Shown: positions 47,856 to 57,239, counted from the stretch's first letter. The stretch is 64,000 nucleotides of DNA from DOZZ01 sp963792655 (GCA_963792655.1 CAWBWU010000004.1:309702-373701), one strand, 5' to 3'. Notes: generated from the sequence alone by a model not told the origin. Numbers and translations: made by a program.

Positions 47856-49610
47856 TTGCAATCCAAAAAGTATTTTGTCGCCGCAGTCTCGCTGCTGTTC
47901 GCATCGTGCTCGCCCACGAAGACCGCTAACGTCGGAGGGCTGGTGGATGAGTTCGTCTACACCGTACTCTCGTTTTCGCCGTCAGCTGCAACGAGCCAGG
48001 GCTACCATCAACACCACGGGCGCAAGCTCGATAACGAGCTTGATGATTTCTCCTATCGCGCGCTGACCGAGCAGGGCAACTTTTTCGCCTCGTTCCATAA
48101 GAAGCTGGCCGCTATCGATCGCGAGAAGTTGAACGCGGAAGATCGTGCCGATATCGACGTGATGGAGCAGCAGATCGGGCTGAGTTTGCTGGACCTCGGC
48201 ATCATTCGCAGCTACCAGCACAACCCGACTGTTTATGTAGAGTCGCTCGGTAACGCGCTGTTCAGCCCGCTGGTGCTTGAGTATGCGCCCAAGCCGGATC
48301 GTATGCGGTCGCTCTTAGCGCGCGTCAAAGCCGTTCCGGCTTACATCGAGACCGCGCGCAGAATGCTGATCAACAGCCCGGCTATCTGGCTGAAGGTGGC
48401 GGCGGAGGAAGACCAGGGCAACATCGACCTGATCGATCATCAGATACGCGAGGCCATGCCCGCCGATATGAAGGCGGACTACGCAGCCGCTGCGGAGCCT
48501 GCGCTCAACGCGCTCCATGGCTTCGACCGTTTTCTCGCTGACGAGATGCCACGTAGAACGCGGGGCCGCACACAGGACTGGCGGCTCGGTGCCGATCACT
48601 ACGCGCTGAAGTTCAAGTTCGCGCTGGGCACCGACCGCAAGCCGGATGACGTGCTGCAGGAGGCCGAGAACGATGTGAAGCGCGTGCATGCCGACATGTT
48701 CAAGCTCGCCTCGCCACTGCATGCACAATGGTTTCCCGGTCATCATGAGAGCGAGCCGCTGACTGTGATTCGCGAAGTCCTGGGCCACATCGCGGAACAG
48801 CGCTCGACGCCCGCGTCATTCATGGACGACGCGCGTAAAGACCTGGACGAAGCGCGGCAGTTCACCGTGAGTCACAACCTGCTGACGATGCCACGCAGCT
48901 CAAACCTTGCAGTGATTCCTACGCCTGAGTTTATGCGCGGCATCTATTCGGTCGGTGGCTTCAATTCAGCACCGCCGCTGGAGCCACAGCTCGGCGCGTT
49001 TTATTGGATCACGCCGATCCCCGCATCGTGGGCTCCGGCGCGTGTCGAATCGAAGCTGCGCGAGTACAACTCTTACAACTTGAAGCTGCTGACCATTCAC
49101 GAAGCGATGCCCGGCCATTATGTGCAGGCGGAGTTTGCCAATGCCATCGAGCCAAAGAGCCGCCGCGCGCTGCGCGCCGTGTTCGGCAACACGCCGTATG
49201 TGGAAGGGTGGGCTCAGTACGCCACGCAGATGTTGTTGGACGAAGGTTATCTCGATCACTCGCCTGAGCTGCGCCTGACCCTTCTGAAACAGGAGCTGCG
49301 CGTGCTGGGCAATGCCATCATCGATGTCCGCCTGCAAACCAATCGCATGACCGAAGAAGAATGCGTCGCGTTCATGGAAAAGGAAACTTTCCAGGAGCAC
49401 GAAGAAGCTACGGGCAAGTTGCAGCGCGCCCAGTTAAGTTCGGCGCAACTGCCCGCGTACCTGGTGGGCTGGCGCGGCTGGAACAAAGTTCGCGAAGACT
49501 ACAAGGCGCAGAAGGGCTCCGCTTTCAAGCTGCACGATTTCAACGACGCGGCGCTGAAAGAAGGCGCAGTGCCACTGCCCACGCTCGCCAAGCTGCTGGC
49601 CGGCAAGTAA
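47856..49610 (+). CDS. DUF885-family metallopeptidase-like lipoprotein
   Basis: A 584-residue protein with a lipoprotein signal (VAAVSLLFASCSP, lipobox cysteine near residue 18). The zinc-site motif HEAMPGHYVQ (HExxxxH type) lies at about residues 414-423, with a downstream YVEGWAQYATQMLLDEGY segment that supplies the third ligand region in this family. DUF885 proteins are predicted metallopeptidases, related to carboxypeptidase Taq-type folds; substrates are unknown. The predicted location is a membrane-anchored periplasmic or surface protein. The next gene, a signal peptidase, starts 41 bp later from its own apparent promoter. Confidence 0.88.
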   Translation: MQSKKYFVAAVSLLFASCSPTKTANVGGLVDEFVYTVLSFSPSAATSQGYHQHHGRKLDNELDDFSYRALTEQGNFFASFHKKLAAIDREKLNAEDRADIDVMEQQIGLSLLDLGIIRSYQHNPTVYVESLGNALFSPLVLEYAPKPDRMRSLLARVKAVPAYIETARRMLINSPAIWLKVAAEEDQGNIDLIDHQIREAMPADMKADYAAAAEPALNALHGFDRFLADEMPRRTRGRTQDWRLGADHYALKFKFALGTDRKPDDVLQEAENDVKRVHADMFKLASPLHAQWFPGHHESEPLTVIREVLGHIAEQRSTPASFMDDARKDLDEARQFTVSHNLLTMPRSSNLAVIPTPEFMRGIYSVGGFNSAPPLEPQLGAFYWITPIPASWAPARVESKLREYNSYNLKLLTIHEAMPGHYVQAEFANAIEPKSRRALRAVFGNTPYVEGWAQYATQMLLDEGYLDHSPELRLTLLKQELRVLGNAIIDVRLQTNRMTEEECVAFMEKETFQEHEEATGKLQRAQLSSAQLPAYLVGWRGWNKVREDYKAQKGSAFKLHDFNDAALKEGAVPLPTLAKLLAGK

Positions 49611-49639
49611 CCGGACCCTGACGATGCCCGTCACACGAA

Positions 49640-49645
49640 TATACT
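49640..49645 (+). promoter_or_regulatory. -10 element of a leaderless promoter (lepB)
   Basis: TATACT, then TGAGCC, then ATG 49652, the clearest example of this arrangement in the window. Confidence 0.55.
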
Positions 49646-49651
49646 TGAGCC

Positions 49652-50197
49652 ATGCCGGATACTGAGCCAGCACGCATTCCGTCGCGCGCCCTGCATGTCA
49701 GCAGCCTGCTGCGCGATGTCATTCTGGCGTTGTTCCTGGCCGTTTTTCTGGTAGTGTTCCTTTACCAACCGGTACGCGTAGAGGGCACCAGCATGATGCC
49801 CGGCTTGCATGACCAGGAACACATCTTCATCAATAAGTTCACGTACAAATTCAACTCCATCGAACGCGGCGACACCGTGGTGTTCTGGTTTCCGCTCGAT
49901 CGCAGCAAGGTGTACATCAAGCGCGTCATCGGCTTGCCCGGCGACACGGTGCAGGTGGACCGCGGTGAAGTGGTGTTGAACGGCAAGCATCTCGATGAGC
50001 CGTATGTGCCCGACGAGTATCGCGATCACGTCTCCGTCAGTTCTTTCCGCATCCCGCCCGATCAGTACTTCGTGCTGGGCGACCACCGCAGCTCTTCGAA
50101 CGATAGCCGCAACTGGGGTACGGTCGAGCGCCGCTTCATCTACGGCAAGGCTGTTTTCGTTTACTGGCCGGTGGAGCGCATGGGCACGTTGCATTAG
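49652..50197 (+). CDS. lepB: Signal peptidase I
   Basis: A 181-residue S26 peptidase with one N-terminal membrane helix (VILALFLAVFLVVFLY). The catalytic serine is in VEGTSMMPGL (about residue 47) and the catalytic lysine in VYIKRVIGLPGDTVQV (about residue 90). Box E, FVLGDHRSSSNDSRNWG, is also complete. Its compact size resembles the short SipS-like form, without a second membrane helix. It removes signal peptides on the outer face of the inner membrane. Confidence 0.95.
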   Translation: MPDTEPARIPSRALHVSSLLRDVILALFLAVFLVVFLYQPVRVEGTSMMPGLHDQEHIFINKFTYKFNSIERGDTVVFWFPLDRSKVYIKRVIGLPGDTVQVDRGEVVLNGKHLDEPYVPDEYRDHVSVSSFRIPPDQYFVLGDHRSSSNDSRNWGTVERRFIYGKAVFVYWPVERMGTLH

Positions 50198-50210
50198 GCA
50201 CGGAAGCTGA

Positions 50211-50216
50211 TAGAAC
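50211..50216 (+). promoter_or_regulatory. Weak -10-like element before the DUF1080 gene
   Basis: TAGAAC (last base off consensus), then AGAGTG, then ATG 50223. It has the same six-base spacing as the other leaderless candidates, with weaker hexamer. Confidence 0.35.
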
Positions 50217-50222
50217 AGAGTG

Positions 50223-50843
50223 ATGCGTTTCGTTGCCTCTGTTCTATGTTGTGCGTTGAGCCTGATGGCTCAGGAGAAACTTCCCAACCTGCAATGGGTC
50301 TCGTTGTTCAACGGCAAAGACCTGTCCGGATGGGAGACCGTCGGCCGCGAGAAATGGGAGGTCATCGACGGCGCCATTCACGGGCAGGGAATTACGAAGG
50401 ACTACGGATACCTGCAGACCGCGAAAAAGTACAAGGACTTCCATCTCTCACTGCGCTTCAAGTGCGTGGGCGACGGCAATAGCGGCGTGTTCTTCCACAC
50501 TGCCTTCAAACCGGGTACGGCCGACGTCTCGCAAGGCATGCAGTTTGAAATTGACCAAACTCTGTCGCATCACACCGGCGGTCTCTATGGTGACGGGCGT
50601 CAGTGGATTGCGTGGCCCGCGCCTGAGTTCGAGTTTGTGATCCACCAGAACGATTGGAACGACTACTTGCTCAAAGTGGAAGGCAATCACTTCGTTGCGC
50701 GTTTGAACGGCATCGTTGTAGTTGACTTCACCGATCCCGCGCCGCGTTCGTTCGACGGCACCATTGCGTTGCAACTGCACTCAGGCGGGCAGGGCAACAT
50801 GATGTTCAAAGATATTTATGTTCGCGATCTTTCGCAGCGCTAG
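50223..50843 (+). CDS. DUF1080 (3-keto-disaccharide hydrolase-like) exported protein
   Basis: A 206-residue protein with a signal peptide (RFVASVLCCALSLMAQ). The jelly-roll domain starts at WVSLFNGKDLSGWETVG, the DUF1080 signature, and has GVFFHTAFKPGTADVSQGMQFEI in the middle and FKDIYVRDL at the end. The family includes 3-keto-disaccharide hydrolases and binds carbohydrate. The normal metal or catalytic residues cannot be assigned without a structure alignment. It overlaps the glycerate kinase gene tail to tail by 38 bp. Confidence 0.85.
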   Translation: MRFVASVLCCALSLMAQEKLPNLQWVSLFNGKDLSGWETVGREKWEVIDGAIHGQGITKDYGYLQTAKKYKDFHLSLRFKCVGDGNSGVFFHTAFKPGTADVSQGMQFEIDQTLSHHTGGLYGDGRQWIAWPAPEFEFVIHQNDWNDYLLKVEGNHFVARLNGIVVVDFTDPAPRSFDGTIALQLHSGGQGNMMFKDIYVRDLSQR

Positions 50844-52087
50844 CGCTGCTTTCCGTCACCAGGAATAACTGCACGTCCATCACGTTGGTGCCCGTGGGTC
50901 CGGTCATCACGAGATCGTTCAGACGCGCGAAGTAAGGATAGGCATCGTGCGCCTGCAGGTGTTCCGCCGCATTCAGGCCCGCGCTGCACGGTGTCGCCGT
51001 CGGCGATGGCGCCTGCTGCGTCAGTGGGGCCGTCGCTTCCATCTGTGCCTGCGCTGAGAACCACCACGCCGCTGACGCCCGCCAGAGCGATGGCCGCCGA
51101 TAGCGTGAACTCCTGATTGCGTCCGCCCTTGCCGTGTTGTTCACCGAGCGTGACTGTTGGTTCGCCACCGCTGATCAGGCAAGCGGGCGGTTGTGCGTCA
51201 CGCGCGATGGCTGTCAGGACGCGAGCCGCTTCTTTGGCCTCGCCTTCCAAACGGCTGGTGAGAAGCACAGGGCGGTAACCAAGCTTCGCGGCCTCTGTTG
51301 CAGCCGCGGCAAGTGCCGTGCGATTGCTGCCGATGATGCGATTCTCGACGCGCTCGAAGAGAGGATCGCCGGGCTTGGGAGTTTCGAACGCTGCTTCACT
51401 AAGCCGCGAACGGACTGCCGCTGGAACCTGATTCGCAATCCCGTATTTGTCGAGCACACTCCGCGCGCTCTCGAACGTAGATAGATCGGGCGCAGTGGGG
51501 CCCGAGCCGATCACGTCAAGATCGTCACCGACCACATCGGACAGAATCAGGCTCAACACGCGCGAGGGCGCTGCGGCACGCGCCAATTGGCCGCCCTTGA
51601 TTGCGGAGAGATGTTTGCGCACTGCGTTCATCTCGTGAATCGTTGCGCCCGATGCGAGCAGTAAACGCGTGGTCTCCTGCTTTTCTTCGAGAGTCACTGG
51701 CGCTGCCGGCAGTGGCATCAAAGCAGACGCACCGCCCGAGATCAGGCACAGCACCAGATCACCGTCATCCGCTTTGTTGCAGATGTCGAGGATCTTGCGC
51801 GCGCCCTCGACTCCGGCTGCGTCCGGTACCGGATGCCCGCATTCCGTGACAGAGCAGCGGCGCAGGCGAAGGCTGTACCCGTGCTTGACGTTGATCGCGC
51901 CGCCGGCGATGCGATCTCCAAGCACTTCTTCCGCGGCTTCGGCCATCGCTGCCGCTGCCTTCCCTGCGCCGACCAGCCAGATACGACGCGCATTCACTGC
52001 ACGCAAAGCTTTGCGCACGGCCTCTCGCGGATCGGCACTGGCTAAAGCCGCGGCGAAGATCGCGCGCGCGTCGCTGCGAGGGTTCAT
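50806..52087 (-). CDS. Glycerate 2-kinase (MOFRL family; frame broken near 50983)
   Basis: About 426 residues when repaired. The N-terminal DUF4147/GCK domain shows VGAGKAAAAMAEAAE, DLVLCLISGGASALMPLP and VVGDDLDVIGSGPTAPD. The MOFRL domain has SGGEPTVTLGEQHGKGGRNQE and SAGTDGSDGPTDAAGA. After that the frame slips; a one-base correction near 50983 gives a GLNAAEHLQAHDAYPYF and TGPTGTNVMDVQLFLV ending, the usual family C-terminus. It phosphorylates D-glycerate to 2-phosphoglycerate. ATG 52087 overlaps the aroK stop by 4 nt. Confidence 0.88.
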
Positions 52088-52615
52088 TTGAACAGCGGGA
52101 GCTCTAAGAGTGCGGCGACGTTCTGTTTGGGCGCGCAGGAGCCGATCGTCACGCGGAAGTCGGCGAGCTCATAGCCCTTGCGGCGTTCGTCGTAGAGCTT
52201 ACGCAAGGAGTCGAGATCGCGCGCGAGCGGCCGCGTACCATTCAGTTTCACGCGCGCAGCTATCAGATCGAACGGACAATCGAGCCACACCGATACGCCG
52301 TTGTTTTCGAGCAGCGCGTAGTTGTCAGGCTGCAGGAATGCGCCACCGCCCGAGAGCGAGCACGGCAGGCTGGCCGCGTTCGACCTTTCTTACGCAGGTG
52401 CGGATGGCTTCTCTTTCCATGCGGCGGAACTCGGACTCGCCTCGCGTTTCAAAGATGCGTGCGATCGGTTCCTGCTCCTGCCGTTCGATCTCTGCGTCAA
52501 CATCAGTGAAGCTCCAGCCGATGTTGTCGGCAAGCAAGCGGCCGATGGTGGTCTTGCCGGAGCCCATGAAGCCCACCAGATAAATGCCAGGAGTACGTTT
52601 GAGCTTCAACAGCAT
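52084..52615 (-). CDS. aroK: Shikimate kinase (frame broken near 52347)
   Basis: About 176 residues when repaired. Walker A is VGFMGSGKTTIGRLLAD (about residues 14-30). The shikimate-binding DVDAEIERQE is followed by IFETRGESEFRRMEREA. The LGGGAFLQ motif is restored by removing one base near 52347. The lid/adenine region has NGTRPLARDLDSLRKLYDER. It phosphorylates shikimate in aromatic amino-acid synthesis. It starts 3 bp after the upstream SDR gene and overlaps glycerate kinase, making a three-gene operon. A real break would cause aromatic auxotrophy, so error is more likely. Confidence 0.9.
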
Positions 52616-52618
52616 GGC

Positions 52619-53446
52619 TCACACCGTGCGCGCTTCACCAGCTCGCACCATCCCTCCATTCATGCGGTTCAATCGCGCCTCAACGACGCGCGGCATCAAC
52701 AAATTGATCGCCATGAACGCGCGCCCCCAGCGTGGCGTTACAACGGACGGCGCTCGACGGGCGATGCCGCGCAAAATATCTGCGGCGCAACGATCCGGAG
52801 TAATCGCAAAGCGCCTGCCGCTGACAATCACGGCCGGTGGATTCTCGCCAATCGCATGCTTGTGAAACTCCGTCTGCACGTAGCCCGGGTAGACCGACAT
52901 GGCATGCACGTTATCGCGCGCGAGTTCCATGCGCAATCCGTCTGTGACCGTGGAAAGCGCCGATTTTGTTGCCGAGTACACCGTCATCCAGGGCAGCGTG
53001 ATCTTGCCTGCAATCGAGCTGACGTTCACGATCGTTCCGGAGCGCCGCTCGCGCATGTGCGGGATGACGAGCCGTGCCAACGCATACGGCGCGAAGAAAT
53101 TGAGTTCAAACAACCGCCGCGATTCTTCTTCCGGAGAAATCGAAGCCGGCCAGTAAATTCCCGCGCCCGCATTGTTGATCAGAATATCGATTCGGCCAAA
53201 GTCAGCGAGCGTCTGATTCACCAGTGTTTCGCGCGTGGATGCCATGGTGATGTCGCCAGCAACGATTCGCGCATCGGGCAATTGCAACGCTTGCAATCGT
53301 TCTTCACTGCGTGCATTCAAAACCAGCCGCGCCCCGCGAGCCGCAAAGGCCCGCGCACAGGCAGCGCCGATTCCTTCCGATGCTCCGGTCAAGATCACCA
53401 CCGGTGTTGCTGTTGGTGAGGTCGCACCCTGTGCGGTTTGGCGCAT
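52619..53446 (-). CDS. SDR-family NAD(P)-dependent oxidoreductase
   Basis: A 275-residue classical short-chain dehydrogenase. The cofactor motif TGASEGIG (about residues 20-27), NNAGAG, the catalytic serine in IVNVSSIAGK, and the YSATKSAL tetrad residues Y and K are complete. The PGYVQTEFHKHAI region and the C-terminal extension resemble DltE/YqjQ-like ketoreductases acting on lipids or small carbonyls. The substrate cannot be told. It leads an operon with aroK and glycerate kinase, probably by convenience of packing. Confidence 0.88.
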   Translation of the reverse strand: MRQTAQGATSPTATPVVILTGASEGIGAACARAFAARGARLVLNARSEERLQALQLPDARIVAGDITMASTRETLVNQTLADFGRIDILINNAGAGIYWPASISPEEESRRLFELNFFAPYALARLVIPHMRERRSGTIVNVSSIAGKITLPWMTVYSATKSALSTVTDGLRMELARDNVHAMSVYPGYVQTEFHKHAIGENPPAVIVSGRRFAITPDRCAADILRGIARRAPSVVTPRWGRAFMAINLLMPRVVEARLNRMNGGMVRAGEARTV

Positions 53447-53523
53447 GATTTCTAATTCGTGCGGCGACTGTGGTGCGCCGCGCGCAATTGCCCCGGCCGC
53501 TTCCGAAACGCAATAATATCACT

Positions 53524-54150
53524 ATGGCCGAGTTGCTTCCGCTGTTCCCGTTGCGACTGGTGGCGTTCCCGCAAGTGCCGCTCGAGCTGCACATCTTCGA
53601 AGAGCGCTACAAACTGCTGGCCAACGAATGCATCGCGCAGGATAGTGAATTCGGCATCGCGTTGGTTCAAAAAGAGGGCATCGTGAATGCGGGCTGCGCG
53701 GTGCGGGTAACGACTGTCGTCACCAGGTATCCGGACGGCCGCTTCGATCTGATTGTGACAGGGACGCGTCGTTTCGAACTGCTCGAATTGCATCACGAGA
53801 AGCCGTATCTGCAGGGCACCGTGGAATTTTTCGAAGATGACCATGACGATCTGGTGCCGACCTCGCTGCGGGTCCAGGCCCTGCAGATGTTTCAACGCCT
53901 GGTACAAACCGGTCAGATCGGGGACAAGCCGCTGCCCGATGTGAACGACCCGCTGCTGAGCTTCCACATCGCCGCGGACGTGAACAATTTCGAGTTCCAA
54001 AGCATCATCCTGCGCGATCGTTCCGAAGGCAGCCGCCTACGGCAGATCGTGCAGTTTCTGGAGCAACATATCCCGAACATGCAACAAGCGTCGCGCATGA
54101 AACAGCTCGCGCCGAAGAACGGCTTCAGCTCGCTTCCGGCGGGCGCCTGA
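53524..54150 (+). CDS. LON peptidase substrate-binding domain protein
   Basis: From ATG 53524 the protein has 208 residues and consists of a stand-alone Lon N-terminal domain: LLPLFPLRLVAFPQVPLELH at the start, FEERYKLLANECIAQ, then FGIALVQKEG and FDLIVTGTRRFELLEL. It lacks the ATPase and protease domains, as in the widespread LON_substr_bdg family whose role is unclear. The start is preceded by AT-rich CAATAATATCACT, without a ribosome binding site. A TonB-like gene follows 16 bp later. Confidence 0.85.
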   Translation: MAELLPLFPLRLVAFPQVPLELHIFEERYKLLANECIAQDSEFGIALVQKEGIVNAGCAVRVTTVVTRYPDGRFDLIVTGTRRFELLELHHEKPYLQGTVEFFEDDHDDLVPTSLRVQALQMFQRLVQTGQIGDKPLPDVNDPLLSFHIAADVNNFEFQSIILRDRSEGSRLRQIVQFLEQHIPNMQQASRMKQLAPKNGFSSLPAGA

Positions 54151-54166
54151 GCGCGCGGCTGAGCAG

Positions 54167-55675
54167 ATGATCTTCTCCGGCCAGCCCATCGTTCAACGTC
54201 CGCGGTTTGGCCCGGTTGCGTTCTCGCTCTGCGTTCACTTCGCACTGTTGACACTGCTGATGGTGCGGGCCAATCTGCCGGCGCCGTCGAAGAACGCGTA
54301 TCAGCAACTGATCGCCGGGAAAGAGCCGAGGCTGCTCTGGTACAAATTTCGCGAGAAGCTGCCCGACGTCAAGCCGGTGGAGCATCAGGGAGACAAGCGT
54401 CCACCGAAAGCCGATGTGAAGCTCGCGAAGCAGAACATCATCTCCTCGCCCAAAGACGCGCCCAAAGCGCGGCAGATGGTGTGGCAGCCTGCGCCCGAGT
54501 TGAAGCTGGACAAAGAAATTCCAGCGCCGAACATCCTGGCAGCCTTGCCCGATGTCGCGCCGCCGCAGAAGAAGCAGTTCACGCCTCCTGCGCCGAAGCA
54601 GGCACGCGTCGACGCACCGATCAATGTTCCGGATGCGCCAGAGTTGCAGGCTCGCGCCACGTCAACACAGCAATTCGATCTGCCGAAAGTGTACCGGCCG
54701 TTCGTTCCGCCAACTGTGGTTCGCTCGGTGCCGAAACAGTTGAGTGATCCTTTGCCCGAAGCACCCGCCCTTGCAGCGCAGGCGAACGCCAACATCGCTG
54801 GCCTTAGCGCAGGGTTGCAGAATGTGCGGCGCCCCTTCACACCGCCACCCGCCCGCAGCGGCAGCTCGCACGCGGCGGGCGCGCCTTCCGAGGTGCCCGC
54901 CGCGCCCCAAATCGCAGCAGCGCATGACAAATGGAATGGCGCAATTGTCGGACTCGATCCCGCTGAATTGCTGAACATTCCGAAGGGTTCGCGCGCGGCA
55001 GCGTTTTCGGCCGGACCGGTAGTGAACCCGAACGGCGGCACGCCTTCATCGGGCGCGGGCGTGATCTCAGTGCCTGATCTTTACGTGAAAGGCAGCGGCA
55101 AAGATCAAGACAAAGACACGCGGGCGACCATTGTTGCGCGTACCACTTTGCCTAAGCTGCCCACTTCCGTCATGTCCGATGAGACGCTGCGCGGCGCGAG
55201 CCGCTACACCACGACGAGAGAAGCGGGCCCACATGCAAGCGCCGGCACTCGCGTCACCAACGCGCCCGATTCGCACTTCGACGGCAAACACGTTTACACC
55301 ATGGCCGTGCAGATGCCGAACATCACGAGCTATGTGGGTAGCTGGCTGATGTGGTATTCCGAGCGCGACCGCGCGCGGCCGATGGATGACGAGATCGGCG
55401 CTCCGGTGCCGCTGCATAAAGTGGACCCGAAATATATTGCCACCGCCGTTGAAGATCGCGTGCAGGGTTCGGTGCGGCTGTTCTGCGTACTCGATGCCAG
55501 CGGACACGTGACGCATGCCGAAGTGGTGCGCGGCCTGGATGACCGGCTCGACCTGAGCGCACTCGAAGCCTTCCGCAAGTGGGAGTTCACGCCAGCCACG
55601 CGCAACGGTGAAGCAGTGCCCGTGGACCTGCTGGTCGAGATCCCTTTTCGCCTTGCACCGCGCGCTCAGAAATGA
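54167..55675 (+). CDS. TonB-like energy transducer with long proline-rich middle
   Basis: A 502-residue protein. An N-terminal membrane helix (FSLCVHFALLTLLMV) is followed by a very long Pro/Ala/Lys-rich periplasmic region (about residues 40-400) and a TonB C-terminal domain (about 415-498): VDPKYIATAVEDRVQGSVRL, then LDLSALEAFRKWEFTPATRNG. It should contact TonB-dependent receptors such as the Oar-like protein in this window. No exbB or exbD is adjacent. The middle region is several times longer than in E. coli TonB, possibly to span a wider periplasm. Confidence 0.8.
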   Translation: MIFSGQPIVQRPRFGPVAFSLCVHFALLTLLMVRANLPAPSKNAYQQLIAGKEPRLLWYKFREKLPDVKPVEHQGDKRPPKADVKLAKQNIISSPKDAPKARQMVWQPAPELKLDKEIPAPNILAALPDVAPPQKKQFTPPAPKQARVDAPINVPDAPELQARATSTQQFDLPKVYRPFVPPTVVRSVPKQLSDPLPEAPALAAQANANIAGLSAGLQNVRRPFTPPPARSGSSHAAGAPSEVPAAPQIAAAHDKWNGAIVGLDPAELLNIPKGSRAAAFSAGPVVNPNGGTPSSGAGVISVPDLYVKGSGKDQDKDTRATIVARTTLPKLPTSVMSDETLRGASRYTTTREAGPHASAGTRVTNAPDSHFDGKHVYTMAVQMPNITSYVGSWLMWYSERDRARPMDDEIGAPVPLHKVDPKYIATAVEDRVQGSVRLFCVLDASGHVTHAEVVRGLDDRLDLSALEAFRKWEFTPATRNGEAVPVDLLVEIPFRLAPRAQK

Positions 55676-56365
55676 TGGACCGTCAACACTTGATACTGGA
55701 CGCCGACGACACGTTGTGGGAGAACAACGTGTACTTCGAAGATGCGTTCGACCGCTTCTGCGAGTTCCTCGATCATTCGGCACTGACACCAGCCGAGGTA
55801 CGGCTCGCGCTCGATCAGATCGAGATTGCCAACAACCGCGTGCATGGTTACGGCGCGCGCAACTTCGGCCGCAACCTGGTGCAATGTTTTGAAAAGCTGG
55901 CTGAACGCGCCGTGGAAGATGATCACCGCCACCACATCGCTTCGCTCGCGAATGGCATCTTCGATTGCCCGATGGAATTGATGCCCGGAGTACTGGAGAC
56001 GCTGCCGGTTCTTGCGGCCCGCCATGAATTGACGCTGTTCACCAAGGGCGATCCGGATGAGCAGAACCGGAAGATTGACCGTTCGGGCCTGCGTGAGTTT
56101 TTCGATCACTGCGCCGTCGTGAAAGAGAAGAACGTCGCGGCTTATGTGGAACTGGGCGGCTTCGCGCAATTTCGATTACGACCGCACGTGGATGATCGGG
56201 AACAGTCCGAAGTCGGACATCAATCCTGCACTGCGCGCGGGCATGCGTGCGGTGTTCGTCCCCCACGCCCGCACGTGGGGATTGGAAAACGAAGCCATTG
56301 AAGAGGCGCCGGGCCGTCTGCTGCGAGTGAGCTCCTTTTCCGATCTGGCTAGTATCTTCGGGTGA
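55672..56365 (+). CDS. HAD-family hydrolase (frame broken near 56155)
   Basis: About 230 residues when repaired. Motif I is LILDADDTLWENN (DxDxT), motif II LFTKGDPDEQ, and motif IV MIGNSPKSDINPALRAG. The break follows AAYVEL; deleting one G near 56155 joins it to AASRNFDYDRTWMIGN. It is a phosphatase-like hydrolase of unknown substrate. ATG 55672 overlaps the TonB-like gene by 4 nt, so both are co-translated. Confidence 0.82.
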
Positions 56366-56390
56366 TAACGGCAACGCTATGGCGCGGTAA

Positions 56391-56396
56391 TACAAT
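56391..56396 (+). promoter_or_regulatory. -10 element of a leaderless promoter (atypical SDR gene)
   Basis: TACAAT, then ACCGGG, then TTG 56403. No Shine-Dalgarno sequence precedes the TTG. Confidence 0.5.
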
Positions 56397-56402
56397 ACCG
56401 GG

Positions 56403-57239
56403 TTGGCTTCTAGCGATTCGCTTCCATTCAAGGACAAGTGCGTCCTCATCACCGGCGCAGGGCGCGGCATTGGGAAACGTCTCGCAATCGGCTTCGCGGC
56501 CGAAGGAGCGCGGGTAGGTTTACTCGCGCGCACGCAAGCCGAGCTGGATGCAACCAAATTCGAGATCGAACAGACGCCTTCGCCTTCAACGCTGCGTCTG
56601 CGTGGCGACGTGCGTAATCCCGAGCAGATGGAGATTGCGGTTGACCGCTTAAGCGCCGCGCTGGGTCCCATACACGTGCTGATCGCCTGCGCCGCCATCC
56701 AGGGCCCCGTCGCTCCGTTCATCGAAACACGATTGGCCCAATGGCGCGAGACGTTCGACACGAATCTGCTCGGCGTCATGAACTCTTGTCACGCGGTGTT
56801 GCCTTCGATGATCGGACGAAGGTCGGGCAAGATCATCGTGCTTACCGGCGATGGCGTGTCGGTGGGCAGGCCGAATTTTTCCCCATATGCAGCCGCATGT
56901 TCCGCGGTCGCGCGATTCGTGGAGTGCGTTGCCGAAGAGGTCCGCGAGCACAACGTGCAGATCAACTGCTTCAACCCCGGCGGAACCTACACGGTCATGA
57001 CGGATGAAATTCTGAAAGCCGGTGAACGCGCCGGTGCTCAGGAGATCGAAAACGCCGAACAGATTCGCACCAGCGGCGGTACCGCGGCGAAGCAGCAGAT
57101 CAAGGCTGCACTGTTCCTGGCCTCCGACCGCTCGAATCACATCAGCGGCAAGGTGATCTCCGTGCGAGATGACCTCAAGCGCCTGGCCGATGACAATATG
57201 CGGCCTGACTCCTACACACTGCGCCGATTGAAGACGTAG
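56403..57239 (+). CDS. SDR-family protein with altered active site
   Basis: A 278-residue Rossmann protein. The cofactor motif TGAGRGIG and the helix GKRLAIGFAAEGARVGLLAR are intact, and NxAG is replaced by ACAAIQG. At the active site the usual YxxxK reads YAAAC, so the lysine is a cysteine, and the serine 13 residues before the tyrosine is replaced by glycine within LTGDGVS. This argues against normal dehydrogenase chemistry or for a changed role. The PGGTYTVMTDE segment and the C-terminal RSNHISGKVISVRDD match SDRs. TTG 56403 fits a leaderless start. It converges on the cytochrome gene with no gap. Confidence 0.8.
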   Translation: MASSDSLPFKDKCVLITGAGRGIGKRLAIGFAAEGARVGLLARTQAELDATKFEIEQTPSPSTLRLRGDVRNPEQMEIAVDRLSAALGPIHVLIACAAIQGPVAPFIETRLAQWRETFDTNLLGVMNSCHAVLPSMIGRRSGKIIVLTGDGVSVGRPNFSPYAAACSAVARFVECVAEEVREHNVQINCFNPGGTYTVMTDEILKAGERAGAQEIENAEQIRTSGGTAAKQQIKAALFLASDRSNHISGKVISVRDDLKRLADDNMRPDSYTLRRLKT

